Source: Commensalibacter nepenthis (GTDB lineage Bacteria; Pseudomonadota; Alphaproteobacteria; Acetobacterales; Acetobacteraceae). From it: a stretch of 64,000 bases of DNA. The translations under genes and the position numbers were made by a program. Below, one piece after another: positions 27,748 to 35,979 of the stretch. How positions within the stretch are numbered: position 1 is the stretch's first letter; every line of letters starts with the position of its first letter. Where the stretch lies: assembly GCF_029953305.1 (NCBI RefSeq), contig NZ_JASBAN010000001.1, forward strand, positions 1,263,501-1,327,500, given 5' to 3'. Under the pieces are notes generated by a model. That model was not told where the DNA came from. It worked only from the letters and a program-made list of their open reading frames with translations, and did no database searches.

Positions 27748-28080
27748 ATGAGTAATCAAGATGAAAATCTAGTCTGTTATAAAATACTTTCTGTTTAGAC
27801 TGTGCAAACGATTCCAGAGGGTTTTAAAAATCGTCACAATACTAAAATGGGAACATGGGCAAAATTGGTAATTTTATCTGGCTATTTAACGATGGAATTT
27901 ATGTCAGATGATGGAGAAACTACCGATCAAGTTGAATATTCGAAAGAGTAGCAAGCGCTCTTCATTAAACCGCAACATTATCATCAGATTGCGTCTTATA
28001 GTGAGGATATTCGTTGTCAACTTTCTTTCTATACCAAAGTGTCTGTCGTAAATGAAAAGCCATTCTTAAAAAATAGTTAA
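27748..28080 (+). pseudogene. DUF1971/TehB N-terminal-like gene with two amber stops
   Basis: ATG 27748 opens a 110-codon frame interrupted by TAG at 27796-27798 and TAG at 27949-27951, and closed by TAA at 28078-28080. Reading through gives a continuous cupin-like DUF1971 protein with Thr-Ile-Pro-Glu-Gly-Phe, Arg-His-Asn-Thr-Lys-Met-Gly-Thr-Trp, Gly-Tyr-Leu-Thr-Met-Glu-Phe and Lys-Pro-Gln-His-Tyr-His-Gln. Both stops sit where Gln fits well, so each looks like a CAG to TAG transition. It is recently decayed, or readable only with amber suppression. The family is linked with tellurite/TehB proteins. Confidence 0.8.
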
Positions 28081-28095
28081 GAATGGCTTTTCATT
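28051..28095. terminator. bidirectional rho-independent terminator
   Basis: A perfect 19-bp stem (28051-28069 with 28077-28095, 7-nt loop) lying over the end of the DUF1971 remnant and just past the end of the rpiB-like gene, which converge here. T/A tracts are present on both sides. Confidence 0.85.
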
Positions 28096-28114
28096 CATAT
28101 CAAACACTCAATTC

Positions 28115-28573
28115 TTAGGAAGAAATAGCTTTCTTTTCATAATAAGAAATACGTTCTACCTTAGGTGTTGAGCCACCACCAGAAAATTCAGAATCCAACC
28201 AGGCTTTAACAACGGTTTTTGCTAATTCTGGTCCAATAACTCTTTCACCCAAAGTGATGATTTGTGCATCGTTGCTTTTTCTGGCACGTTCAGCAGAAAA
28301 TGTATCATGACATTGCGCTGCACGAATTCCGGGGATTTTGTTGGCAGTAATTGCCATGCCAATGCCTGTTCCACAAACTAAGATTCCGCGTTCATGTTTT
28401 CCTTCTCTGATTGCTTGACCTACAGACCATGCAATATCAGGATAGAAATTGGATTCACGATTGGCATCTGTGCTGTAATCAACGACTTTGATGCCGATGG
28501 ATTCTAACCATTCCACAAGTGTATTTTTTAAATTAACCGCTGCATCGTCACAGCCAATAGCAATAGGTAACAT
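28115..28573 (-). CDS. RpiB/LacAB family sugar-phosphate isomerase (DerI-like candidate)
   Basis: 152 residues with the RpiB fold: Gly-Cys-Asp-Asp-Ala-Ala near 7-12 and the catalytic Cys67 in Cys-Gly-Thr-Gly-Ile-Gly-Met. rpiA is encoded at 55.5 kb, so this copy is not needed for ribose-5-phosphate isomerisation. Its position, divergent from an erythritol/L-threitol-type dehydrogenase and a DhaK-DhaL kinase, matches the tetritol pathways described in Mycobacterium smegmatis and Brucella, where RpiB homologues make D-erythrose 4-phosphate from erythrulose phosphate. That specific reaction is inference from context. An allose- or galactose-6-phosphate role is the alternative. Confidence 0.85.
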   Translation of the reverse strand: MLPIAIGCDDAAVNLKNTLVEWLESIGIKVVDYSTDANRESNFYPDIAWSVGQAIREGKHERGILVCGTGIGMAITANKIPGIRAAQCHDTFSAERARKSNDAQIITLGERVIGPELAKTVVKAWLDSEFSGGGSTPKVERISYYEKKAISS

Positions 28574-28841
28574 TACTTTTTCCTACGGTTTAAAGTTGTT
28601 GTTAATTAAAATTCTTAATTCGCTCTTAATAAATATCACGAAGAGTTCAATTATAACATATAAAAAATATATAATTTTTCACTATAATTGTTCTTGTAGA
28701 ACGAGAATTTTTCTTAATTTACCCTTGTTGTTCTAATAATCTTCAAAGTCAAATCACAAGTATTTTATTTGTATAAAAAACCAAATTGTTAAATGATGTC
28801 AGGCTAGAATTAAACCTATAAAATGTTCAAGAAAGAGTAAC

Positions 28842-29960
28842 ATGATGACAGAAGTTAAAACTGGCCCAGTTGCTAAATTAGATAATATTCCTAAAACGAT
28901 GCGTGCGATTGTTGCATACGCGCCTGGCGATTATCGTTTTGAGGAAGTGCCTGTTCCTGAAATTGGACCAAATGAAATTTTAGTCAAGGTCGAAGCATGC
29001 GGTATTTGTGCAGGAGATATTAAATCTTTTGAAGGCGCACCAAGTTTTTGGGGCGATGAAAAACAGCCTGCTTATATCAAAGCGCCAATGATTCCAGGTC
29101 ATGAATTTATTGGTCACGTTGTTGCTTATGGTGAAGGGATTAGCGATTTTAAATTAAATGATCGTATTACCTCTGAGCAAATTGTTCCTTGTTGGGATTG
29201 TCGCTTTTGTAATCGTGGTGAATATTGGATGTGTGAAAAGCACGATTTGTATGGTTTCCAAAAGAACGTCAATGGTGCAATGGCTGAATACATAAAACTT
29301 CCAAAAGAAGGGATCAATCACCATGTTCCTGATGATTTGCCAATGGAAAAAGCTGTATTGATCGAACCATACGCATGTTCAATGCATGCTGTGCAACGTG
29401 CAAGCGTTAAATTGGGCGATGTTGTTGTGCTTTCTGGTGCAGGTACGCTTGGTTTAGGGATGATTGGCGCAATTAAAAAATCTGGTCCAGACAAATTGGT
29501 TGTTCTTGATTTAAACGAAGATCGCCTTGCTATGGCTAAAAAATTTGGTGCGGATATTGTGATGAACCCAGCTAAGGAAGATGTGGTTCAAAAAATCAAA
29601 GATATGACCGAAGGCTATGGTTGCGATATTTATATTGAAGCAACAGGTGCTGGTAAATCTGTTGAACAAGGATTGGCGATGATCCGTAAATTGGGTCGTT
29701 TTGTTGAATTTTCAGTGTTCAAAGACCCTGTGGCTGTAGATTGGAGCATCATTAGTGATCGTAAAGAGTTGGATGTATTGGGATCTCATTTAGGTCCATA
29801 TTGTTATCCAATGACGATTAAAGGGATCCAAAATGGAGATTTCCCAACAGAAGGCGTTGTAACACACGTGTTTGCATTAGAGGACTATCAAGAAGCCTTT
29901 GGGTTAATGAAAAAAGGTGTTGGTTCTTTGAAAATTGTTTTGGATCCAAATAGAAAATAA
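28842..29960 (+). CDS. erythritol/L-threitol dehydrogenase-like (EltD-like) zinc MDR
   Basis: 372 residues. Catalytic zinc ligands are probably Cys53 or Cys56, His87 and Glu88; the structural zinc cysteines are Cys117, 120, 123 and 131. The stretches Ser-Glu-Gln-Ile-Val-Pro-Cys-Trp, His-Asp-Leu-Tyr-Gly-Phe and Val-Asp-Trp-Ser-Ile-Ile-Ser-Asp with Leu-Gly-Pro-Tyr-Cys recall the M. smegmatis erythritol/L-threitol dehydrogenase EltD closely (from memory, no search run). It would oxidise a tetritol to erythrulose with NAD+. Two ATGs are adjacent (28842, 28845), preceded by AAAGAG. A strong hairpin separates it from the permease gene downstream. Confidence 0.8.
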   Translation: MMTEVKTGPVAKLDNIPKTMRAIVAYAPGDYRFEEVPVPEIGPNEILVKVEACGICAGDIKSFEGAPSFWGDEKQPAYIKAPMIPGHEFIGHVVAYGEGISDFKLNDRITSEQIVPCWDCRFCNRGEYWMCEKHDLYGFQKNVNGAMAEYIKLPKEGINHHVPDDLPMEKAVLIEPYACSMHAVQRASVKLGDVVVLSGAGTLGLGMIGAIKKSGPDKLVVLDLNEDRLAMAKKFGADIVMNPAKEDVVQKIKDMTEGYGCDIYIEATGAGKSVEQGLAMIRKLGRFVEFSVFKDPVAVDWSIISDRKELDVLGSHLGPYCYPMTIKGIQNGDFPTEGVVTHVFALEDYQEAFGLMKKGVGSLKIVLDPNRK

Positions 29961-29977
29961 CTATTTTGGCCGATACA

Positions 29978-30006
29978 AAGCCTAGCGGATGGCTAGGCTT
30001 TTGTTT
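29978..30006 (+). terminator. hairpin between the EltD-like gene and its permease gene
   Basis: A perfect 9-bp stem (29978-29986 with 29992-30000, 5-nt loop) with 3' TTTGTTT. It lies 18 bp after the dehydrogenase stop and just before the permease ribosome site, so read-through is needed for cotranscription. Confidence 0.8.
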
Positions 30007-30021
30007 ATAAGGGAAGAGTGT

Positions 30022-31296
30022 ATGGGCAATATAATAAATAAAATCTTTGTTTCACCAAAATTGATGCTGGGTTATTTTGGGGTGATGATTTTTATGGCTG
30101 GTGAAGGTTTAGAACTTAACTGGTTACCTGACTATTTACAGCATAATGGTATGACTGAGGCTCAAACGGGTCTGATTTACACAATCTATGGACTGATGGT
30201 TGCCATTTCATCATGGTTTTCTGGCGTTTTGGCAGAAATCTTTGGTGTCAGACGCGTTATGTTCATAGGACTGGTTTTATTTTATATTGGTTCATTCTTC
30301 TTTCTGACCTTTGGTATCCCTACAAATAGTTTATATTGGATAATTCCGACTTATGCTGTTCGCGGGTTGGCTTATCCATTATTTGCTTATGGATTTTTGG
30401 TGTGGGTTGCTTATGAAGCCCCCGCAGAACGTTTAGGCTCAGCAGTTGGAATTTTTTGGTTTATGTATTCTGGCGGTGTTGCGGTAATTGGTACTAAATA
30501 TTCCGATATTATGTTGAATTATTTTCACATGCAGCATTTGCATCTATTATGGACTGCATTAATTTTCGTCACATTGGGTGCGATTATTGCTTTGGCTCTA
30601 AGTGGCGGTGATTCTTCTGGCAATAATAATCGAAAATCAGAAAAAGCATCTTTTTCTTATTTACTTAATGGATTAACAATTTTAGCCAAGAAACCAAAAG
30701 TTGCAATGGGCGGTATTGTTCGTATAATTAATACCAGTGCTGCTTATGGTTTTCCTGTATTTATTCCAGCACTTTTAATTGCTGAAAGTTATGACAAAGC
30801 TGTTTGGTTGTCTGTTGTTTTCTGGTTATGGATGACCAATGTTGTCTTTAATTTGTTGTGGGGTATTATCGCAGACAGATTGGGTTGGCGTAATGTTGTG
30901 ATGTGGTTTGGTTGTGTTGGCTGTGCGATTACAACATTCTTATTCTATTATGCGATAACATCACATGCATCAGTTTTAACAATTACAATTATTGCCAGTG
31001 TTTATGGTTGTTTTCTTGCTGCGTTTGTTCCGTTATCTGCAATTATGCCAATGTTGGCTCCAAATGACAAAGGTGCAGCGATGTCTATCCTTAATTTTGG
31101 CGCAGGGATGAGTTATTTCTTTGGATATTTTATTGTAACCTTGTTTATTTCTTCTATTGGCAGTGGTGGCGTGATTTATATCTATACAGCATTATATGTG
31201 GTCGCTGCTGTATTAATGATTTTTGTAAATGTGAAACAGCCTTCTGGAGATAGTGTTGAGCATGAGTTAAGCGTTGCAGTTAAAGAAGCTTTGTAA
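30022..31296 (+). CDS. MFS polyol permease, second RbtT-like paralogue
   Basis: 424 residues from ATG 30022, which has SD AAGGGAAGAG. The open frame begins 33 nt earlier inside the terminator, an unlikely start. Twelve helices; shares with the permease at 24.8-26.1 kb the TM1 Ala-Gly-Glu-Gly-Leu-Glu, the Ile-Tyr-Gly-Leu-x-x-Ala-Ile-Ser-Ser-Trp segment and Gly-Ile-Ile-Ala-Asp-Arg-Leu-Gly-Trp. By position it should import the tetritol or tetrulose substrate of this arm. An SDR gene follows after 33 bp. Confidence 0.82.
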   Translation: MGNIINKIFVSPKLMLGYFGVMIFMAGEGLELNWLPDYLQHNGMTEAQTGLIYTIYGLMVAISSWFSGVLAEIFGVRRVMFIGLVLFYIGSFFFLTFGIPTNSLYWIIPTYAVRGLAYPLFAYGFLVWVAYEAPAERLGSAVGIFWFMYSGGVAVIGTKYSDIMLNYFHMQHLHLLWTALIFVTLGAIIALALSGGDSSGNNNRKSEKASFSYLLNGLTILAKKPKVAMGGIVRIINTSAAYGFPVFIPALLIAESYDKAVWLSVVFWLWMTNVVFNLLWGIIADRLGWRNVVMWFGCVGCAITTFLFYYAITSHASVLTITIIASVYGCFLAAFVPLSAIMPMLAPNDKGAAMSILNFGAGMSYFFGYFIVTLFISSIGSGGVIYIYTALYVVAAVLMIFVNVKQPSGDSVEHELSVAVKEAL

Positions 31297-31329
31297 ATTG
31301 TTAATAATTTGATCGTAAGGGATAAAATA

Positions 31330-32085
31330 ATGTCTCAAAAAGAAATGTTTGATTTATCTGGTAAAGTTGCCGTTATTACGGGTGGTGGTGCAGGTATTGG
31401 CAATGAAATTGCCAAGGCATATTTGGAAAAAAATGTCAAAGTTGCATTACTAGATCGTGCAGAAAATATTGCAGAAATCGCCAAAGAATTAAGTGCAGAC
31501 AATGTGATTGGATTACAACTTGATGTAACTAAAAAAGATCAAATTGATCAAACAATCAAAAGAGTCGTCGATCATTATGGTCGTATTGATATTTTGGTGA
31601 ATTGCGCTGGCGTCGCAATATTAGATGCGGCTGAAGATGTCAGTGAAGAAGGTTGGGATGCAACGATTGCAATTAATTTAAAAGGTACATTTTTTGTTTC
31701 CCAAGCTGTCGGTAAGGTGATGTTGAAACAAAAACAAGGTTCAATTATCAATTTTGCGTCTCAAGCAGGCGTTGTTGCCCTTCCAAACCACCTGTCCTAT
31801 TGTGCCAGCAAAGCTGGGGTTATTGGGTTAACCAAAGTATTGGCTTTGGAATGGGGGCCTTCTAATATTAATGTGAATTCGATTTCTCCGACTGTTGTAT
31901 TAACGGCAATGGGTAAAACCGTATGGGCTGGTGCTGTGGGTGATGAATTTAAAGCAAAAATTCCATCACGCCGCTTTGCCGAACCTGAACAAATTGCTGC
32001 TGCTGCTGTTTATTTAGCAAGTAGTGAAGCATCCATTATTAATGGTGCAAATTTAGTTATTGATGGTGGTTTTACAATTCAGTAA
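31330..32085 (+). CDS. SDR polyol dehydrogenase (threitol dehydrogenase candidate)
   Basis: 251 residues from ATG 31330 (SD AAGGGAT); the frame opens at 31309 without a ribosome site. Classical SDR: Thr-Gly-Gly-Gly-Ala-Gly-Ile-Gly near 17-24, Asn-Cys-Ala-Gly-Val near 91-95, the Ser of the catalytic triad, then Tyr-Cys-Ala-Ser-Lys near 157-161. Sugar-alcohol or 3-oxoacyl type by sequence. Its place between a polyol permease and dhaK suggests that it oxidises a second stereoisomer, as the SDR DthD (D-threitol dehydrogenase) does in M. smegmatis; this is inferred. Confidence 0.82.
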   Translation: MSQKEMFDLSGKVAVITGGGAGIGNEIAKAYLEKNVKVALLDRAENIAEIAKELSADNVIGLQLDVTKKDQIDQTIKRVVDHYGRIDILVNCAGVAILDAAEDVSEEGWDATIAINLKGTFFVSQAVGKVMLKQKQGSIINFASQAGVVALPNHLSYCASKAGVIGLTKVLALEWGPSNINVNSISPTVVLTAMGKTVWAGAVGDEFKAKIPSRRFAEPEQIAAAAVYLASSEASIINGANLVIDGGFTIQ

Positions 32086-32123
32086 GATAATCACATATTT
32101 GTTAATCAAGCCAAAGTGAATGA

Positions 32124-33131
32124 ATGATGAAATTAAACAGAATTATTAATGATCCTAATCTTGTTGTTGAAGATGCAATTGAAGGATATGTAGCAGCTCA
32201 TCCAGAGCTTTTTGCAAAAACAGATCATGAGAGAGTATTGAAATATCCATCTATCCCACAACAAGGAAAAGTTGGGATTGTTACAGGTGGTGGTTCTGGT
32301 CATGAGCCTGCGTTCTTGGGCTATGTTGGTAAAAACATGGTTGATGCTGTGGCTATTGGAGAGATTTTTTCTTCACCAACCGCAGGTGCTTTTCTTGATG
32401 CGATGAAAGCTGCTGACGGTGGGGCAGGTGTTGCTTGTCTTTATGGAAATTATGCTGGCGACAATATGAATGTCAAAATGGCGGTTAAAAAAGCGGCTGC
32501 TGCGGGTATTACTGTAAAAACAGTGGTTGCTAATGATGATGTTGCTTCTGCACCGATTGATGAAAAAGAAAAACGTCGTGGTGTTGCTGGTGAAATCCTG
32601 ATGTGGAAAGTGGGCGGTGCAGCTGCAGCGGCTGGCTATGATCTGGATGGTGTTATTGCTGTTGCTCAAAAAGCTATTGATAATTGTCGTTCTATTGGCG
32701 TTGGTCTAAGTTCTTGTATTATTCCAGCTGTGGGTCATCCTAATTTCAATATTGATAATGGGATGATGGAAGTTGGTATCGGTCATCATGGTGAGCCTGG
32801 TATCAATGTTGTTCCTTTACAACCTGCCAAAGAAATGGCAGAAACCATGTTGGAACCTATTTTAAAAGAAGGACTTTTTGAATCTGGTTCTGAAGTTGTT
32901 GTTTTAGTTTCTGGTTTGGGTGCAACCCCTACGATGGAGCTTTATATTTATTATGCAGAAGTCGATCGCATTTTAAAAGAAAAAGGCGTTAAGGTTCATC
33001 GTAGCTACGTGGGTAACTATTTTACCTCTCTTGAAATGATGGGTGTTACTCTTTCTATGATGAAATTAGATGACGAGTTGAAAAAACTTGTTGATGCTCC
33101 CGTTCATTCTCTTGGTATGGTTCAAGGTTAA
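32124..33131 (+). CDS. dihydroxyacetone kinase DhaK-like subunit (ketose kinase)
   Basis: 335 residues, the complete K domain that covalently binds the ketose through a His: Gly-Ile-Gly-His-His-Gly-Glu-Pro-Gly places it at His222. The substrate-site motif Gly-Gly-Gly-Ser-Gly-His-Glu-Pro-Ala lies at 55-63. dhaL follows after 4 nt. DHA and erythrulose are both known substrates in the family. The neighbours here (EltD-like, SDR, RpiB-like) favour erythrulose, giving erythrulose phosphate; DHA or glycerol use is the alternative. Two adjacent ATGs mark the start. Confidence 0.88.
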   Translation: MMKLNRIINDPNLVVEDAIEGYVAAHPELFAKTDHERVLKYPSIPQQGKVGIVTGGGSGHEPAFLGYVGKNMVDAVAIGEIFSSPTAGAFLDAMKAADGGAGVACLYGNYAGDNMNVKMAVKKAAAAGITVKTVVANDDVASAPIDEKEKRRGVAGEILMWKVGGAAAAAGYDLDGVIAVAQKAIDNCRSIGVGLSSCIIPAVGHPNFNIDNGMMEVGIGHHGEPGINVVPLQPAKEMAETMLEPILKEGLFESGSEVVVLVSGLGATPTMELYIYYAEVDRILKEKGVKVHRSYVGNYFTSLEMMGVTLSMMKLDDELKKLVDAPVHSLGMVQG

Positions 33132-33135
33132 TAAA

Positions 33136-33780
33136 ATGTCTGAAGTTATTGTTATTAAAAATGGTGTTGATATCGTTGATGATTTAATCAATGTAATCGT
33201 TAGCAATCGGGACTACTTAAGTGAAATCGATGGTGCTATTGGGGACGGAGATCACGGTATTAATATGGCCAAAGGGTTTAATATTTGTAAAACCCGCATT
33301 GATGGTAAACAATTAACCCTATCTGAGGCTTTGGCTGAACTTAGTGATTCTTTAATGGAAGGCATTGGTGGTTCTATGGGACCATTATATGGTTGCATTT
33401 TCACAGGTTGGTCAGACAGCGTTCAAGGTAAAACAGAGCTGACCAAAGAAGATGTGCAAGCCATGTTGGCAAATGGGATGAGCGAACTGCAAGATATTAG
33501 CCCGGCTCAAAAAGGTGACAAATGTTTGGTAGATACTTTATTTCCAGCCGTTGAAAGTTTTGCACAAGCTGTTAAAGAAGAGAAAACTTTTAAAGAAGCA
33601 TTAAATATTATGAAAGATGCTGCTGCAAAAGGGCGAGATTCGACCAAAGATTTAGTGGCTAAAATTGGTCGTGCAAGCCGCCTTGGCGAACGTTCAAAAG
33701 GTGTGTTAGATGCTGGTGCGACTTCTTGTTGTTTATTGGTAACTCAATTAGCAGATAGCCTTGAGGCAAAAATGAATTAA
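33136..33780 (+). CDS. dihydroxyacetone kinase DhaL-like subunit
   Basis: 214 residues from ATG 33136; the frame opens at 33088 inside dhaK. The nucleotide/Mg site Asp32-x4-Asp37-x-Asp39 is seen in Ile-Asp-Gly-Ala-Ile-Gly-Asp-Gly-Asp-His-Gly, and the phosphate loop Gly-Gly-Ser-Met-Gly-Pro-Leu-Tyr-Gly near 77-85 is kept. In PTS-type DHA kinases DhaL holds ADP that is rephosphorylated by DhaM; in single-chain kinases it uses ATP. No dhaM or other PTS gene is nearby, so exchangeable ATP is the likelier donor. A strong terminator follows. Confidence 0.88.
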   Translation: MSEVIVIKNGVDIVDDLINVIVSNRDYLSEIDGAIGDGDHGINMAKGFNICKTRIDGKQLTLSEALAELSDSLMEGIGGSMGPLYGCIFTGWSDSVQGKTELTKEDVQAMLANGMSELQDISPAQKGDKCLVDTLFPAVESFAQAVKEEKTFKEALNIMKDAAAKGRDSTKDLVAKIGRASRLGERSKGVLDAGATSCCLLVTQLADSLEAKMN

Positions 33781-33806
33781 TTCTTTTTATCTATTGGCTT
33801 AATTTT

Positions 33807-33843
33807 AAAACCGTGCTTTTGCCAAAAAAGCACGGTTTTTTGT
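33807..33843 (+). terminator. terminator of the tetritol operon
   Basis: A perfect 14-bp stem (33807-33820 with 33826-33839, 5-nt loop) and a T6 tract, 26 bp after the dhaL stop. Confidence 0.9.
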
Positions 33844-34158
33844 TTATAATAAAGGATATCCTCTTACAAATGATTGATATAGTGATAGGTTAAGATATTA
33901 TTTGTCTAGCAGATAAGTTGAAGGAGTGTTGAGGTTTAGTTTTACCCAAAAATCCTTTAAAGCAATATCTTGCGAAATATAGAATGATGACAGTTGATGA
34001 TGGTAAAGCAAGCGACATCACAATGCATTATTTTTAGGAATTATAGAAAATAAAGTTTCACTAACTTTTGCGAAAATCAAACAAAGTAATATAAAGATAT
34101 GTAAAAGGATAATTTCCACTTGGCTAGTGAATAAGATATTAACAGTATTAAAAAAGTC
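33844..34158. other. 315-bp spacer, no supported gene
   Basis: Lies between the tetritol-operon terminator and the end of the OprB gene. One 31-codon stretch (33942-34037, plus) has a protein-like composition but lacks a start and a family. No terminator hairpin for oprB was recognised. Confidence 0.4.
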
Positions 34159-35712
34159 CTAGAAGTTGACTGTTGATCTTAATCCAAAAACAGCCTCATT
34201 TTGTATGCGTTTATGATAGCCCTCTTCTAAATTTAATCCTCCACCAGGATTGAATATATATTGGAAATCGGGTTTTATTTCCCACCAAGGCGTTGCTTGG
34301 ATTTGCCATGCTAATTCTATGTGATGTTCTGTTTTTCTGGTGCGCCATGAGGGGTCATTGTTAAAGTAACGATAATCACGATCATATTGTCTGGCTCTAT
34401 CTCCAAAACTACCAAATCCCCACGCAAACCCAAGAGAGTCGTCCTCTCTATTAAAAATACCTTTATAAACAATACCTGCATCACCCCCTAGATTAACGGG
34501 ACTGCGATCGCCTGGTGATGTTTGGATGCGACCAAAGAGACCGACGGAATGGGTTTTATCTTTGTTACGCCAAATCATTTGATCGATAATGCCATATACA
34601 GACCAATTATGTCGGTGTTTCCACATGGTTTGGTCGTTATTAGGATCGGCAAGTGGTAGTCTTTGTGCATTATATCGTTGATCGGGAAAACCTGCACTGT
34701 CAAAATAAGCACCGATTCTGTATGTGCCTGGATAGCCAGTAGATACTGTTTTATCTTTTGCATCATCAGGGGCAGGGTTTAAATGATATTGTAATTCATT
34801 GATAATGAATACGCCTGTGTTAAAATTAAAATGTGTTCCAGAAAGGTGTGCTGCTTGTGGATCGCAAGTAAAGGCACCTGATGGGTTACAAAAAGGAACA
34901 TCGTTAGGATTATCATTGGTGACTGCAAATAAATTGGTCCAATTAGCATTGGGTTGAAATGCGAATCGAATGCCAGGGGCAGCCAAAGGATAGTCAACAC
35001 CACCACTATAGGTATCAACAGAGCTGACCATTGACCAACCAAAAGAAGAGTTGATAAACATGGTTGCGTAATCACTAATATTAAATTCTTGGTCTAAACT
35101 TAATTTACCAATACGTACTGTAAATTTATCATCCCAAAATCCTTGTTGGTACCACAGCTCCCATAATCTTGTGGAACGATCGGCTTCAATACCACTGATA
35201 TTATTTAAGTCGCTTAGATTTTCACCTGTAAATTGGCGACCTCTAATTTGTAAAGCACTGATATTAAATACCCCATGTTTTATTCCTAGAACTTTTTCAG
35301 GATCCCAGTTTAAGGTAAGCGTGGTCATCCCTTCATAGGCGGCGCCTTGTTTCGTCCCACCATATGGATTTCCCCAAACTTCGTTAATATCAACAGCGGT
35401 GAACGTGATTCCATATTGTGCCAACCAAGGGCGAACGCCCCACATATCTTTTAACAACATATCCTGATCTTCTGGATGTTGCCCTGTATTTTGATCTAGA
35501 ACTTTTGCGGGAGGCGGTGTTTTCTTTGTAGGGTTAGCACTGCTATTATTTGTTGAGGGTGATGCGTCTTGGCTAATAATAGCAGAAGAGCGGGCTGCAT
35601 GGGCGTGATTTGTGTAAATAATTAAGGATAGAGGCACATAAACAGAAATGGAAGTTAGTTTTTTTCTATAGTATGAGGGGATATGTGCAAGATATTTCAA
35701 GAGTTTTTTCAT
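34159..35712 (-). CDS. OprB-type carbohydrate porin
   Basis: 517 residues from ATG 35712 (GAGAT about 10 nt upstream; the frame begins 15 nt earlier). Long signal peptide to about residue 40 (Asn-His-Ala-His-Ala), a Ser/Pro/Thr-rich linker, then an OprB beta-barrel starting with Trp-Gly-Val-Arg-Pro-Trp-Leu-Ala-Gln-Tyr-Gly-Ile and ending in the Phe-terminated strand Ser-Thr-Val-Asn-Phe typical of outer-membrane barrels. OprB porins admit glucose and other sugars or polyols. A Fur-like site lies about 30 bp upstream, suggesting iron control, odd for a sugar porin but shared with the divergent iron operon. Confidence 0.88.
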   Translation of the reverse strand: MKKLLKYLAHIPSYYRKKLTSISVYVPLSLIIYTNHAHAARSSAIISQDASPSTNNSSANPTKKTPPPAKVLDQNTGQHPEDQDMLLKDMWGVRPWLAQYGITFTAVDINEVWGNPYGGTKQGAAYEGMTTLTLNWDPEKVLGIKHGVFNISALQIRGRQFTGENLSDLNNISGIEADRSTRLWELWYQQGFWDDKFTVRIGKLSLDQEFNISDYATMFINSSFGWSMVSSVDTYSGGVDYPLAAPGIRFAFQPNANWTNLFAVTNDNPNDVPFCNPSGAFTCDPQAAHLSGTHFNFNTGVFIINELQYHLNPAPDDAKDKTVSTGYPGTYRIGAYFDSAGFPDQRYNAQRLPLADPNNDQTMWKHRHNWSVYGIIDQMIWRNKDKTHSVGLFGRIQTSPGDRSPVNLGGDAGIVYKGIFNREDDSLGFAWGFGSFGDRARQYDRDYRYFNNDPSWRTRKTEHHIELAWQIQATPWWEIKPDFQYIFNPGGGLNLEEGYHKRIQNEAVFGLRSTVNF

Positions 35713-35740
35713 TGTCTGATATCTCATATAAAAATGAAAT

Positions 35741-35760
35741 TGATAATTATTATTAACAAT
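35741..35760. promoter_or_regulatory. Fur-box-like site between oprB and the ftr operon
   Basis: TGATAATTATTATTAACAAT contains a match of about 12 of 19 positions to the Fur consensus GATAATGATAATCATTATC. It sits close to the oprB start (about 30 bp) and just upstream of a predicted plus-strand promoter for the iron uptake operon, so one site could control both. Confidence 0.4.
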
Positions 35761-35779
35761 TAAGATTAATATTTTACAC

Positions 35780-35809
35780 TTGTCAATTTGATATAACGGT
35801 ATATATAAT
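35780..35809 (+). promoter_or_regulatory. predicted sigma-70 promoter of the ftr operon
   Basis: TTGTCA at 35780-35785 and TATAAT at 35804-35809 with an 18-bp spacer. A 5' leader of about 165 nt would precede the first gene. Prediction from sequence only. Confidence 0.4.
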
Positions 35810-35979
35810 TCTACATCAAAACTGTGGCATTTATATGTAGTTATCAGTTGAATTTTTCAGAAATCTGTTTCATATTGATGCAAGTAATTTGCATTTGCAT
35901 ATTAAATTAAGATAGCGAAATGTTACTTATACGATTGTCGATTCCATTAAAAAATAAATAATTTACAAGGAGATACCTT

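Noticed and set aside
33942-34037. 31-codon protein-like stretch as a gene or remnant
   Set aside because: No start codon with ribosome site and no family recognised; composition alone is not enough.
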